Below, one piece after another: positions 1 to 7,381 of a stretch of DNA of 15,557 nt. The DNA is from Lachnospiraceae bacterium UBA1712. GTDB taxonomy: Bacteria > Bacillota > Clostridia > Lachnospirales > Lachnospiraceae. The stretch lies in contig DCJA01000003.1 of NCBI GenBank assembly GCA_002317175.1, forward strand, positions 1,457 to 17,013, in the 5' to 3' direction. Position 1 is the first letter of the stretch, and every line of letters begins with the position of its first letter. A program made the translations under genes and the position numbers. The notes under the pieces are model-generated. The model saw only the letters and a program-made list of their open reading frames with translations. It did not search any database and was not told where the DNA came from.

Positions 1-116
1 ACAATTATATTACTATTCTATAATAGACATTAACTTTTCTCCAGTTAACCCGCTAGATTTTATTGCAATAATTGAACATTTTAGATTGCGACATTTCAGA
101 TATAATAGAATACACT

Positions 117-153
117 AAAAAAGCCCTGAAATACGGCATTTCAGAGCTTTTTT
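117..153 (-). terminator. Intrinsic terminator after tRNA-Trp
   Basis: A 10-bp stem (123-132 with 138-147, loop ACGGC on the plus strand) is flanked by an A-run (117-122) and a T-run (148-153). Read on the minus strand it follows the tRNA 3' end by about 18 nt and ends in six U. The one imperfect position is C/A on the plus strand but G/U in the minus-strand RNA, so it folds better as a minus transcript. It may also work on plus-strand transcripts. Confidence 0.85.
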
Positions 154-170
154 GAGTGTTATTATTTTAG

Positions 171-241
171 CAGGGGATGAGAGAATCGAACTCCCACCAA
201 AGGTTTTGGAGACCCCTATCATACCATTTGACCAATCCCCT
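171..241 (-). tRNA. tRNA-Trp (anticodon CCA)
   Basis: A full 71-nt cloverleaf folds on the minus strand. The acceptor stem AGGGGAT/ATCCCCT is perfect; the D arm is GTCA/TGAT; the anticodon stem GGGGT/ACCTT closes the loop CTCCAAA, which gives anticodon CCA after U33; the variable loop has 4 nt; the T arm is GGGAG/CTCTC around TTCGATT. The discriminator base is G, as usual for bacterial tRNA-Trp. The 3' CCA is not encoded (the gene continues CTA), so it would be added by the nucleotidyltransferase. It has its own promoter (310-338) and terminator (117-153), so it is a single-gene unit. No other tRNA is adjacent. Confidence 0.95.
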
Positions 242-309
242 GTATATGAGCTTCCATACTGATGAATCAGTTTGGTACTTGGTTAAACCTTTTGCGCTCA
301 ACAAATGGT

Positions 310-338
310 ATTATATCAGAGCCTCCGCACTTATGCAA
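310..338 (-). promoter_or_regulatory. Sigma-A type promoter of tRNA-Trp
   Basis: On the minus strand a TTGCAT -35 (333-338) and a perfect TATAAT -10 (310-315) are separated by exactly 17 nt. It lies between the alcohol dehydrogenase stop and the tRNA and would give a leader of about 60 nt before the mature 5' end, to be removed by RNase P. Confidence 0.75.
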
Positions 339-353
339 GTATTATTTTATAAA

Positions 354-1526
354 TTAAAGCATTAAGTTGTATACCTTAATAACATCTTCTTCAGACATTG
401 TTGTGAAACCATATACAAAACCGCTTCCACTACCATCACCGTAGCATGCAGTATGTGCAAGTTTTTCTATATCCGCTTTCTTTGCACCAAGTTCTGCAAA
501 TGTAAGTGGCATGCCAATCCCCTTAAGATATGTCTTAAGAGCTTCAATGCCAGCCTTAGCAGCTGTTTCATCATCAGCCTCCTCAACATTCCATACTCTT
601 CTGGCTATTGTAGCAAATCTCTTTACATCGTGAGACATTGTATAAGTAAATACCGCCGGCATAACAACTGCAAGGCCAGCACCATGTGCACAGTCATATT
701 CAGCTGAAAGCTCATGCTCAAGGTTGTGACTTGTCCAATCCTGGCTTCTGCCTACACCGCAGATATTGTTATGAGCTACCATACCTGCCCACATAATATT
801 TGCACGTGCATCATAGTTGTTAGGATTCTCTATTACTCGTGGTCCTTCATGAACCATAGTCATAATAAGAGCCTCTATTAATCTGTCTGTACACTCTACT
901 TCAGCAGTATTTGTAAGGTATCTTTCATACAGGTGAGCAATGATATCTGTTATACCACATGCAGTCTGATATGCTGGCAAAGTCTGAGTAAGTGCCGGAT
1001 TAAGCACCGAGAACTTAGGGCGAATTGCATTACCAGATGCTCCTCTCTTAAGCATGCCCTCTTCCTTTGTGATAACTGAATCTGGTGAGCCTTCACTACC
1101 TGCTGCAGCAATTGTAAGTACTGTACCTATTGGGAGTGCATTTTCAATTCTCTTACCTTCATAGAAATCCCAAAAATCGCCATCATATACAACTCCTGCG
1201 GCAATTGCCTTAGAAGAGTCTATTGTGCTTCCTCCTCCTACTGCAAGAATAAAATCTATACTCTCTTTTTTGCATAGTTCAATGCCCTGATATACAAGTC
1301 CACTTCTTGGGTTAGGCATAACACCTCCAAGTTCACAGTATGGAATTCTTTCTGCATCAAGGGCCTTCTTAACTCTGTCTAAAAGACCAGATTTGACAAC
1401 TGATCCACCGCCATAATGAATAAGAACCTTTGTACCTCCAAACTGCTTTACAAGTTTACCCACTTCACTCTCTTTATTCTGTCCAAATGCGAAATAAGTA
1501 GGTGCATAAAAGTCAAAATTTTCCAT
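354..1526 (-). CDS. Iron-containing alcohol dehydrogenase (YqhD/butanol dehydrogenase type)
   Basis: A 390-residue group III metal-dependent alcohol dehydrogenase, cytosolic, expected to reduce aldehydes to alcohols with NAD(P)H. The nucleotide-binding half shows GGGS at about 39-42 and GGGSTID at 97-103. The metal ligands known from E. coli YqhD appear at the same residue numbers: D194, H198, H267 and H281. This supports YqhD/BdhA-type butanol dehydrogenases over the AdhE or propanediol branches. Length is full. The ATG has AAAGGAG (1533-1539) 6 nt upstream. It follows radA with a 100-nt gap, so it may have its own promoter, but I could not pick one with confidence. The physiological substrate cannot be read from sequence; disposal of fermentative reductant or detoxification of aldehydes are both plausible. 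Confidence 0.9.
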   Translation of the reverse strand: MENFDFYAPTYFAFGQNKESEVGKLVKQFGGTKVLIHYGGGSVVKSGLLDRVKKALDAERIPYCELGGVMPNPRSGLVYQGIELCKKESIDFILAVGGGSTIDSSKAIAAGVVYDGDFWDFYEGKRIENALPIGTVLTIAAAGSEGSPDSVITKEEGMLKRGASGNAIRPKFSVLNPALTQTLPAYQTACGITDIIAHLYERYLTNTAEVECTDRLIEALIMTMVHEGPRVIENPNNYDARANIMWAGMVAHNNICGVGRSQDWTSHNLEHELSAEYDCAHGAGLAVVMPAVFTYTMSHDVKRFATIARRVWNVEEADDETAAKAGIEALKTYLKGIGMPLTFAELGAKKADIEKLAHTACYGDGSGSGFVYGFTTMSEEDVIKVYNLML

Positions 1527-1578
1527 TGTAATCTCCTTTTTATACTCTGTATGCTATTAATAGAATATGTATCATTTT

Positions 1579-1617
1579 AAAAATGGCTGTGCATCATGTT
1601 ACTTGTATAGTCAGCCA
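1579..1617 (-). terminator. Possible weak terminator after radA
   Basis: TGGCTG (1584-1589) and CAGCCA (1612-1617) form a 6-bp stem with a long 22-nt loop. In the minus-strand RNA the stem is followed by AUUUUUA. It starts about 10 nt after the radA stop. The long loop makes this weak; the alcohol dehydrogenase could still be read through from radA. Confidence 0.35.
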
Positions 1618-1626
1618 AGCTCAGCC

Positions 1627-2991
1627 TCAAATCAGTTCCATTGCCTCAGAGATATTCTTTACTCCAATTATCCTAATTCCCTTAATCTCCTTAACTGCAT
1701 CCATACAGCTTTCAGGTACGACACAGGTCTTAAATCCCAGCTTTTTAGCCTCTGTCACACGAGCCATACACTGCGATACTGCTCTAACTTCTCCACTCAA
1801 GCCGACTTCTCCAAATGCAATCATCTTATCATCTATTGCTCTGTTTCTAAAACTTGATACGATTGCCATTACGATTCCAAGATCTATTGCAGGCTCATTG
1901 ATCTTGATTCCTCCAGCTATGTTGATATAAGCATCCTGATCAGACAACTGCATATTAAGTCGCTTCTCCAATACTGCCATCAGAAGATTAAGTCTGTTTG
2001 TATCACTGCCTGCAGATTGTCTTCTTGGGAACCCAAAGCTTGTTCTTGCCACCAGTGCCTGTATCTCTACAAGAATAGGTCTGGTTCCTTCCATCGAGCA
2101 TGACACAATTGAACCAGATGCACCTTCAGGCTTGCCATTTAGCATATATTCTGAAGGATTTTTCACTTCTGATAAACCTGTATTATTCATCTCGAATACA
2201 CCTATCTCATTGGTAGAGCCAAATCGATTCTTAACAGCTCTGAGTATTCGATATGAAGCATGCCTGTCTCCCTCAAAGTACAACACTGTATCAACCATAT
2301 GCTCCAGTACTCTTGGGCCAGCCACAGTTCCTTCCTTGGTCACATGGCCTACTATGAATACACTTACGCCCATATCCTTGGCCACGCGCATCATCACAGA
2401 AGTAGCCTCTCTGACCTGAGATACACTTCCAGGCGCCGAACCTATCTGCTCATCATACATGGTTTGTATGGAATCTATCACAGCCACATCAGGCTTCGCT
2501 CTCTTGATAACTTCTTCGATGCTCTCAAGATTAGTCTCACAAAGCAGCTTAAGTTTCTCATTCATATCTCCTAACCTGACTGCTCTGAGTTTGATCTGAC
2601 TAAGACTTTCTTCTCCAGATACATACAATACTGATTTGTCCGCATCTGATAATTTCTTACATACCTGTAGAAGAAGCGTAGACTTGCCTATTCCTGGATC
2701 GCCACCAACCAGTGTAAGTGAACCAGCTACTATTCCGCCCCCCAGTACTCTGTCAAGTTCTTCTATTCCTATAACAGTCCTATTCTCACTCTCTGTACTT
2801 ATTTCACTAAGGCAAACAGGCAAAGCAGTCTGCTTAGTAGCCTTCCCACCTATAGAGGCTATTGCTTTCTTATCCACTTTTTCCTCTACAAAGCTGTTCC
2901 AGCTTTTACATGCCGGGCACTGTCCCATCCACTTGGTGGATTCAAAGCCGCATTCATTGCAAAAATATACTATGCTATCCTTCTTGGCCAT
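1627..2991 (-). CDS. radA: DNA repair protein RadA (Sms)
   Basis: A 454-residue RadA/Sms protein, a RecA-like ATPase that drives branch migration during recombinational repair. The domains are in the standard order: a four-cysteine zinc finger (C11, C14, C25, C28), a Walker A motif GGDPGIGKST (96-105), a Walker B aspartate D173 in VAVIDS, the RadA signature KNRFG (254-258), and a Lon-protease-like C-terminal domain with the GGIKINEPAID segment near 360-370. Length is normal for the family. The ATG has GGAGGAA (2995-3001) just upstream. It begins 42 nt beyond a strong terminator of the upstream small gene, so it probably has its own promoter in that short gap, though I see no clear one. radA near clpC is a common arrangement in Firmicutes. 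Confidence 0.96.
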   Translation of the reverse strand: MAKKDSIVYFCNECGFESTKWMGQCPACKSWNSFVEEKVDKKAIASIGGKATKQTALPVCLSEISTESENRTVIGIEELDRVLGGGIVAGSLTLVGGDPGIGKSTLLLQVCKKLSDADKSVLYVSGEESLSQIKLRAVRLGDMNEKLKLLCETNLESIEEVIKRAKPDVAVIDSIQTMYDEQIGSAPGSVSQVREATSVMMRVAKDMGVSVFIVGHVTKEGTVAGPRVLEHMVDTVLYFEGDRHASYRILRAVKNRFGSTNEIGVFEMNNTGLSEVKNPSEYMLNGKPEGASGSIVSCSMEGTRPILVEIQALVARTSFGFPRRQSAGSDTNRLNLLMAVLEKRLNMQLSDQDAYINIAGGIKINEPAIDLGIVMAIVSSFRNRAIDDKMIAFGEVGLSGEVRAVSQCMARVTEAKKLGFKTCVVPESCMDAVKEIKGIRIIGVKNISEAMELI

Positions 2992-3032
2992 CTATTCCTC
3001 CAATATACAAAACACTAGATAAAGTTTATGTA

Positions 3033-3064
3033 TAAAATATGCCTGTCCATTATAGGACAGGCAT
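3033..3064 (-). terminator. Intrinsic terminator after the 136-residue gene
   Basis: A perfect 10-bp stem (3039-3048 with 3055-3064) with a 6-nt loop begins 7 nt after the stop codon at 3071-3073. The minus-strand RNA continues with AUUUUA. This separates the small gene from radA. Confidence 0.8.
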
Positions 3065-3070
3065 AAATGA

Positions 3071-3481
3071 TTACTTCTTAATAACTACTGATTTCTTTCC
3101 TTCACTTAAATCCACACAGAAGTTAAGCTTGCCACCAAGATTTGTCTTAACCTTGCCAATGCTCTCACCGTCAATCATAACTTCATATTCAGTTTCATCA
3201 GCGAGACCTACTGTAATCTGTGCCTCTTCATCAGCACTACCTTCAACACTAAATTCAACACCATCAGATGTCTCTGCAAAATTATATACGCTTGTTCCTG
3301 GAACTGATTCATATACGAACATTCCATTCTTCTCAAGCTTTGTAATCTCCTTAAATGTCTTAACCTTCATAAGATTGCCGTCGTATGGGAAATCCTCAAC
3401 CTTAGATTTCTCAGGTAACTTAAAATCACCAAAGCTTAATGAGTTATCCGCCTCTACAACTATTAACTTGTCTGCTGCCAT
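3071..3481 (-). CDS. Conserved small acidic protein of the 'endosialidase'-named Lachnospiraceae type, function unknown
   Basis: A 136-residue soluble protein with no signal peptide and no membrane segment. It looks like small proteins I recall from Lachnospiraceae genomes that carry the automatic label 'endosialidase'. That label should not be taken as an activity: the protein is far smaller than phage endosialidases, and I see no catalytic motif. The sequence is rich in short beta-prone segments alternating with acidic turns, and a YNF-containing segment sits mid-protein. Only one cysteine is present. The start ATG has a strong CGGAGGA (3491-3497) at 9-nt spacing. It is a single-gene unit: a terminator lies before it (end of clpC), another directly after it, and a palindrome sits in its leader. 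Function cannot be inferred from the neighbours. Confidence 0.75.
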   Translation of the reverse strand: MAADKLIVVEADNSLSFGDFKLPEKSKVEDFPYDGNLMKVKTFKEITKLEKNGMFVYESVPGTSVYNFAETSDGVEFSVEGSADEEAQITVGLADETEYEVMIDGESIGKVKTNLGGKLNFCVDLSEGKKSVVIKK

Positions 3482-3499
3482 TATCTGCTATCCTCCGTA

Positions 3500-3516
3500 C
3501 GAAAACAATGTTTTCG
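3500..3516 (-). repeat. Perfect 7-3-7 palindrome in the leader of the 136-residue gene
   Basis: CGAAAAC and GTTTTCG flank a 3-nt centre. It lies between the candidate -10 (3536-3541) and the ribosome binding site (3491-3497), 3 nt from the latter. It could be an mRNA hairpin (stability or translation control) or a DNA operator. No U-run follows, so it is not a terminator. Confidence 0.6.
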
Positions 3517-3535
3517 ATTAACATTTTATGTTTAA

Positions 3536-3541
3536 ATTATA
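3536..3541 (-). promoter_or_regulatory. Candidate -10 box for the 136-residue gene
   Basis: A TATAAT hexamer on the minus strand, about 55 nt upstream of the ATG and just downstream of the clpC terminator. The expected -35 region (about 3559-3564) falls in the A-run and stem of that terminator and matches poorly, so a single good hexamer is the only support. Confidence 0.4.
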
Positions 3542-3555
3542 ACTGATTTAAATAT

Positions 3556-3595
3556 AAAAAACTATAGCAAACAGTTTGTTTACTATAGTTTTTTT
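3556..3595 (-). terminator. Strong intrinsic terminator after clpC
   Basis: ACTATAG/CTATAGT followed inward by AAAC/GTTT makes a long stem with a 5-nt loop, flanked by an A-run (3556-3561) and a T-run (3589-3595). The single internal mismatch is C/A on the plus strand but U/G in the minus RNA, which fits use after clpC (stop at 3606-3608). The flanking runs would also allow bidirectional action. Confidence 0.85.
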
Positions 3596-3605
3596 ATAAA
3601 GAATA

Positions 3606-6041
3606 TTAAATCTTTGTAAATGTGATTTTCTTATCCTTAAGACCTACCTTTACAGTATCCTTTGGCATTACATTTTTCATAAGAATCTGCTCTGCAAGAG
3701 AATCCTCTATCTCTGACTGAATAGCTCTCTTTAGTGGTCTTGCGCCCATCTTTAGATTAGTATATTTGTCAACAATATACTTCTTTACTGAAGGAGTGAT
3801 GGTGAGCTTAATATCCATCTGCTTCTTACATCTGTCAATAAGATTCTTTGAAAGAAGCGTCACAATCTCATTCATATCTTCTTTGGTAAGTGCATGGAAC
3901 ACCATAATGTCATCAATACGGTTTATGAACTCAGGCTTGAACATCTTCTTAACTTCGTCCATAACGCCTTCCTTCATACGCTTATAATCCTTTTCTTCAT
4001 CAGTCTTGCTGGTAAAGCCAAGATTCTTTGGCTCCATTATTCTCATAGCGCCTGCATTGCTTGTCATAATAATTACAGTATTCTTGAAGGATACCTTTCT
4101 ACCCTTTGAATCAGTAATATGACCGTCATCAAGCACCTGAAGAAGGATATTAAACACATCTGGATGTGCCTTTTCTATCTCATCAAAAAGAACTACACTA
4201 TATGGATTCTGTCTTACCTTATCTGATAGCTGTCCACCATCATCATGACCTACATAACCTGGAGGAGAACCTATCATTTTGGCTACAGAATGACCTTCCA
4301 TATATTCAGACATATCTACTCTGATAAGCGATTCCTCTGAACCAAACATAGCCTCTGCAAGAGCCTTACTAAGCTCCGTCTTTCCTACACCAGTAGGTCC
4401 CAAAAACAGGAATGAACCAATTGGGCGCTTAGGATCCTGAAGACCTACACGACCTCTTCTCATTGCTTTTGAAATAGCTTCAACCGCTTCCTTCTGTCCT
4501 ACAACTCGCTTATGAAGAATGCTCTCCAACTTTAATAATCTGTCAGCTTCTTTCTCATTGAGTTTTGCAACAGGAATCTTGGTCCAGGCAGCTACAGCTT
4601 CTGCAATTTCATCCTCACTAACTACATACTGTGCCTTTGCAGATGCTTTTGCTTCCTGCTTCTTAACTTTTTCAAGCTTCTTTATCAGTTCATCTTCTTT
4701 ACGCTTAAGATCACCCGCCTGAGCAAACGCTTCAAGTTTGATTGCCTGCTCTATCTGACCATCAATTACATGTATCTCATCCTGAAGTTCATTAACTTTT
4801 GATGACTGTGAACTTGTCTGCAGTCTAACTGCACTGGCTGCTTCATCTATAAGATCAATAGCCTTATCAGGAAGATTTCTATCATTAATATATCTTGCTG
4901 ACAGCCTTACAGCTGCTTCTATGGCAGAGCCTAATATAGTAACCTTATGATGTTCCTCATATTTGTGTACTATTCCCTTAAGAATACGAATTGCTTCTTC
5001 TTCAGTTGGTTCTTCCACAGTGATAGGCTGGAAACGACGTTCGAGAGCTGCATCCTTTTCAACATATTTTCTATACTCAGAAAGTGTAGTAGCACCTATG
5101 AGCTGTATCTCACCACGGCTTAAGCTTGGCTTGAGAATGTTGGAAGCATCAATTGCTCCCTCTGCTCCACCAGCACCAATAAGTGTATGGAACTCATCCA
5201 AAAACAGAAATACATTACCATCTTCGATGACTTCCTTCATTACCTTCTTAATACGCTCTTCAAACTCACCTCTGTACTTAGAACCTGCAACCATACCAGA
5301 AAGATCAAGTGTAAGTACTCTCTTATTCTTAACAGTATCAGGTACCTCCCCAGCAACAATTCGCTGTGCAAGTCCCTCAACTATTGCAGTTTTTCCAACA
5401 CCTGGTTCACCAACCAGACAAGGATTGTTCTTGGTTCTTCTGCTCAATATCTGTATCAGTCTCTGAATCTCAGTATCTCTTCCAATAACAGGATCAAGCT
5501 TTCCATTTCTAGCAAGTTTTGTCAGGTCACGACTATACTGTTCCAGCATAGATGCACCATTTTTCTTTGCTGACTTAAGAGGCAGGTCCTCTTTGTAGAG
5601 ATTGCCATCCTCACCCATAGATACAAGTGTCTCAGCATATACCTTTGGAAGATTGATTCCAAGGGTTATCATAAGTCTGGCAGCAACATTCTCTCCCTCT
5701 TTAATGAGCGCGAGAAGGATATGCTCCGTTCCAATTTTATCTGAATTAAATCTTTCAGCCTGCTTGTCCGCTTCCTCAAGCACTGTCATGGCACGTGGAG
5801 AATAGCCCTCCTTGTCGAGAACAGTAACTCCTGTATCAGGCGCCACAAAGTCCTTTACCAGTTCGGTAATGGTATCAATCTTGGCACCATTGGCAATAAG
5901 CACTTTAGCTGCCAGTCCTTCATTCTCCTTAACCAGACCTAGTAAAATGTGCTCAGTACCTATATATGCCTGCTGAAGCTTCTTTGCATATTTTTTTGCA
6001 TGATTTAATGCGACTTTCGCATTTTCAGTAAATTCTCTCAT
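3606..6041 (-). CDS. clpC: ATP-dependent Clp protease ATP-binding subunit ClpC
   Basis: An 811-residue class I Hsp100 unfoldase that feeds substrates to the ClpP peptidase. Numbered from the chosen start, it has two N-terminal Clp_N repeats (about 1-140), a first AAA+ module with Walker A GEPGVGKT (211-218), Walker B LDEFH (D282, E283) and pore loop KYRGEFEER, a UVR/M-domain linker (about 410-465), and a second AAA+ module with Walker A GPTGVGKT (548-555), pore loop GYVG and Walker B FDEIEKAH (D620, E621). The LGF tripeptide at 674-676 fits the ClpP-docking loop. I chose the ATG at 6039-6041: it has GGAAAG (6049-6054) at 7-nt spacing and aligns with ClpC N-termini, while a TTG 15 nt upstream has no binding site. 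The usual partners ctsR, mcsA and mcsB are not upstream. Confidence 0.96.
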   Translation of the reverse strand: MREFTENAKVALNHAKKYAKKLQQAYIGTEHILLGLVKENEGLAAKVLIANGAKIDTITELVKDFVAPDTGVTVLDKEGYSPRAMTVLEEADKQAERFNSDKIGTEHILLALIKEGENVAARLMITLGINLPKVYAETLVSMGEDGNLYKEDLPLKSAKKNGASMLEQYSRDLTKLARNGKLDPVIGRDTEIQRLIQILSRRTKNNPCLVGEPGVGKTAIVEGLAQRIVAGEVPDTVKNKRVLTLDLSGMVAGSKYRGEFEERIKKVMKEVIEDGNVFLFLDEFHTLIGAGGAEGAIDASNILKPSLSRGEIQLIGATTLSEYRKYVEKDAALERRFQPITVEEPTEEEAIRILKGIVHKYEEHHKVTILGSAIEAAVRLSARYINDRNLPDKAIDLIDEAASAVRLQTSSQSSKVNELQDEIHVIDGQIEQAIKLEAFAQAGDLKRKEDELIKKLEKVKKQEAKASAKAQYVVSEDEIAEAVAAWTKIPVAKLNEKEADRLLKLESILHKRVVGQKEAVEAISKAMRRGRVGLQDPKRPIGSFLFLGPTGVGKTELSKALAEAMFGSEESLIRVDMSEYMEGHSVAKMIGSPPGYVGHDDGGQLSDKVRQNPYSVVLFDEIEKAHPDVFNILLQVLDDGHITDSKGRKVSFKNTVIIMTSNAGAMRIMEPKNLGFTSKTDEEKDYKRMKEGVMDEVKKMFKPEFINRIDDIMVFHALTKEDMNEIVTLLSKNLIDRCKKQMDIKLTITPSVKKYIVDKYTNLKMGARPLKRAIQSEIEDSLAEQILMKNVMPKDTVKVGLKDKKITFTKI

Positions 6042-6054
6042 ATCTTTTCTTTCC

Positions 6055-6085
6055 AATAAACAAACAACCGGCCCAAAGACCGGTT
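6055..6085 (-). terminator. Hairpin terminator or attenuator between the SH3 gene and clpC
   Basis: In the minus-strand RNA AACCGGUC pairs with GGCCGGUU (8 bp, one U/G wobble) around a UUUG loop, followed by the U-rich GUUUGUUUAUU. It starts 12 nt after the SH3 gene stop and ends 24 nt before the clpC ATG, leaving no room for a separate clpC promoter after it. It is therefore either a leaky terminator or a regulatory leader structure for clpC. Confidence 0.7.
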
Positions 6086-6097
6086 ATTTATTATGAT

Positions 6098-7345
6098 TTA
6101 TTTATCAATGTCAAGGAATTCAAATTCCATATCGTCATCAATATCAAGGAAGTTCTTTGACTGCCAAGCTTCTTTTCTATCCTCAGCTACTGCTCTGGAT
6201 GGTCTTGTAAGTGAAGAAGCAGCTTTCTTTGTTTTATTTCTGCGAGATACTATCTTGATATCCTCATCATCAAGTTCCTCGTCATCTTCACTTTCAAACT
6301 GATTAACAGCTGCTCTTGCAGCTCTTCTTGGTGCTGGCTTAATCTCCTCTTCTTCCTCTTCGTCCTCATCATCTTCTTCCCAGTCTTCATAAGAATCTCT
6401 AAGCTTGAAGAGTAATACAGTAATAACAATAATAAGAATAAGAATAGCAACACCCATGATGATAATAATAGTCTTCATCTTTGAGCTTGATGTGCTGTCC
6501 TGAGCCTGCAGATTCTGGCTCTGCTGCATTACTGCAAAGATGTTATCAAGACTCTGTCTTGTTCCCTTAATGTGATCATAAAGGTACCACATCTCAACAC
6601 CTTCATCATTGGCTTCATACTTCAATTCATAATCTTCGCTTACCGCTGCTGGAGCAGATGTCTCTTCATCAGCTATCTCTTCATCAAAGCCTTCATCTGT
6701 ACCTTCTTCTGAGATTAGCATCAAATCATCTTCAGGAGCAGTCTCATCCTCACCAAGTTCTGAACCAGCATCTGTATCTACATAGTCAGATCTGATAAAT
6801 CCAGTAACATTGTCAAAGCTTACCTGATACCAAATCTTACCATCATCACCTGTAGCCTGGCCTGTAATAGAAAGTGCCTGACCTGAGCTGGCTGTTGTCT
6901 TCTTGGTAGAATTAGTTGAAGCTGACTCTCTTACACTTACCTGATCCTTTGTAGAACCAGTTTTATACTGACATGGCTCAACAACTGTTGAACTAGCTTC
7001 TGATGCAGTTGAACTAGTTGTAGTTGTCTCTCCTCCTTCTGACTTAATATCACCAGATACATCTGTTACAAGATCGCCTCTGATATAACCAGTCTTATCA
7101 CCTTCAACATATACCTTGTACCATGTATAACTTCCGTCGCTTGTAGAAGAAATAATATCAAGCTTTGCTCCCTTTGATGTACTTCCTACTACTTCTGCTG
7201 AAGTTGAAGCTGTCGCTCTGATCTTGGCAGCGCCCTCAGAAACCTTACATGTTCCTGCTGCATTTGCTCCAACTGTTCCTATATACATACCTACTGTTAC
7301 GATAGCAACAGCAAGTAAACCTTTTACTGTACTCTGTAATTTCAT
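6098..7345 (-). CDS. Bitopic membrane protein with two extracellular SH3 domains and an acidic cytosolic tail
   Basis: A 415-residue protein of unknown specific role. From the chosen ATG: a signal peptide (about 1-30, ending ANAAG), two bacterial SH3 (SH3_3-like) repeats (about 33-95 and 127-190, each ending in a tryptophan-tyrosine then GYIR/GFIR segment) joined by a Ser/Thr-rich linker, an acidic stretch, a single transmembrane helix (about 292-313), and a roughly 100-residue cytosolic tail that begins with a run of Asp/Glu and ends with FLDID repeated twice (399-403 and 410-414). Bacterial SH3 domains often bind peptidoglycan, so a wall-sensing or envelope role is inferred. The ATG has GAAAGGA (7354-7360) at 8-nt spacing; a TTG 30 nt upstream would place charged residues before the signal peptide and has no binding site. 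It starts 36 nt after purD with no terminator between. Confidence 0.85.
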   Translation of the reverse strand: MKLQSTVKGLLAVAIVTVGMYIGTVGANAAGTCKVSEGAAKIRATASTSAEVVGSTSKGAKLDIISSTSDGSYTWYKVYVEGDKTGYIRGDLVTDVSGDIKSEGGETTTTSSTASEASSTVVEPCQYKTGSTKDQVSVRESASTNSTKKTTASSGQALSITGQATGDDGKIWYQVSFDNVTGFIRSDYVDTDAGSELGEDETAPEDDLMLISEEGTDEGFDEEIADEETSAPAAVSEDYELKYEANDEGVEMWYLYDHIKGTRQSLDNIFAVMQQSQNLQAQDSTSSSKMKTIIIIMGVAILILIIVITVLLFKLRDSYEDWEEDDEDEEEEEEIKPAPRRAARAAVNQFESEDDEELDDEDIKIVSRRNKTKKAASSLTRPSRAVAEDRKEAWQSKNFLDIDDDMEFEFLDIDK

Positions 7346-7381
7346 CTCTAATATCCTTTCACACCCTGAAACCAATTATTA

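Noticed and set aside
1..116. TATAAT-like hexamers at 20-25 and 101-106 as promoters
   Set aside because: Neither has a fitting -35 at 16-18 nt, the region is AT-rich, and no gene follows in the window.
177..365. Plus-strand open frame of 62 codons
   Set aside because: It runs across the tRNA-Trp gene, its promoter and the end of the alcohol dehydrogenase; it has no binding site and no family resemblance.
3500..3516. LexA (SOS) box in front of the 136-residue gene, next to radA
   Set aside because: The Gram-positive LexA site is CGAAC-N4-GTTCG; the palindrome here has CGAAAAC and a 3-nt centre, so spacing and core do not match.
3039..3521. Plus-strand open frame of 160 codons over the 136-residue gene
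   Set aside because: It spans the terminator stem and the leader of the minus-strand gene, which has a strong binding site and terminator; the plus frame has neither.
4963..5466. Plus-strand open frame of 167 codons inside clpC
   Set aside because: It is antisense to the first ATPase module of clpC, Ser-rich as expected for a shadow frame, and has no own start signals.
6042..6056. TTG start five codons upstream of the clpC ATG
   Set aside because: No ribosome binding site precedes it, while the ATG at 6041 has one and aligns with ClpC N-termini.
6147..6165. CtsR half-site (TTTGAC) upstream of clpC
   Set aside because: Only one partial heptad is present inside coding sequence; the tandem repeat needed for CtsR is absent.
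7346..7375. TTG start ten codons upstream of the SH3 protein ATG
   Set aside because: It would put charged residues before the signal peptide and would place the good GAAAGGA site inside the gene.
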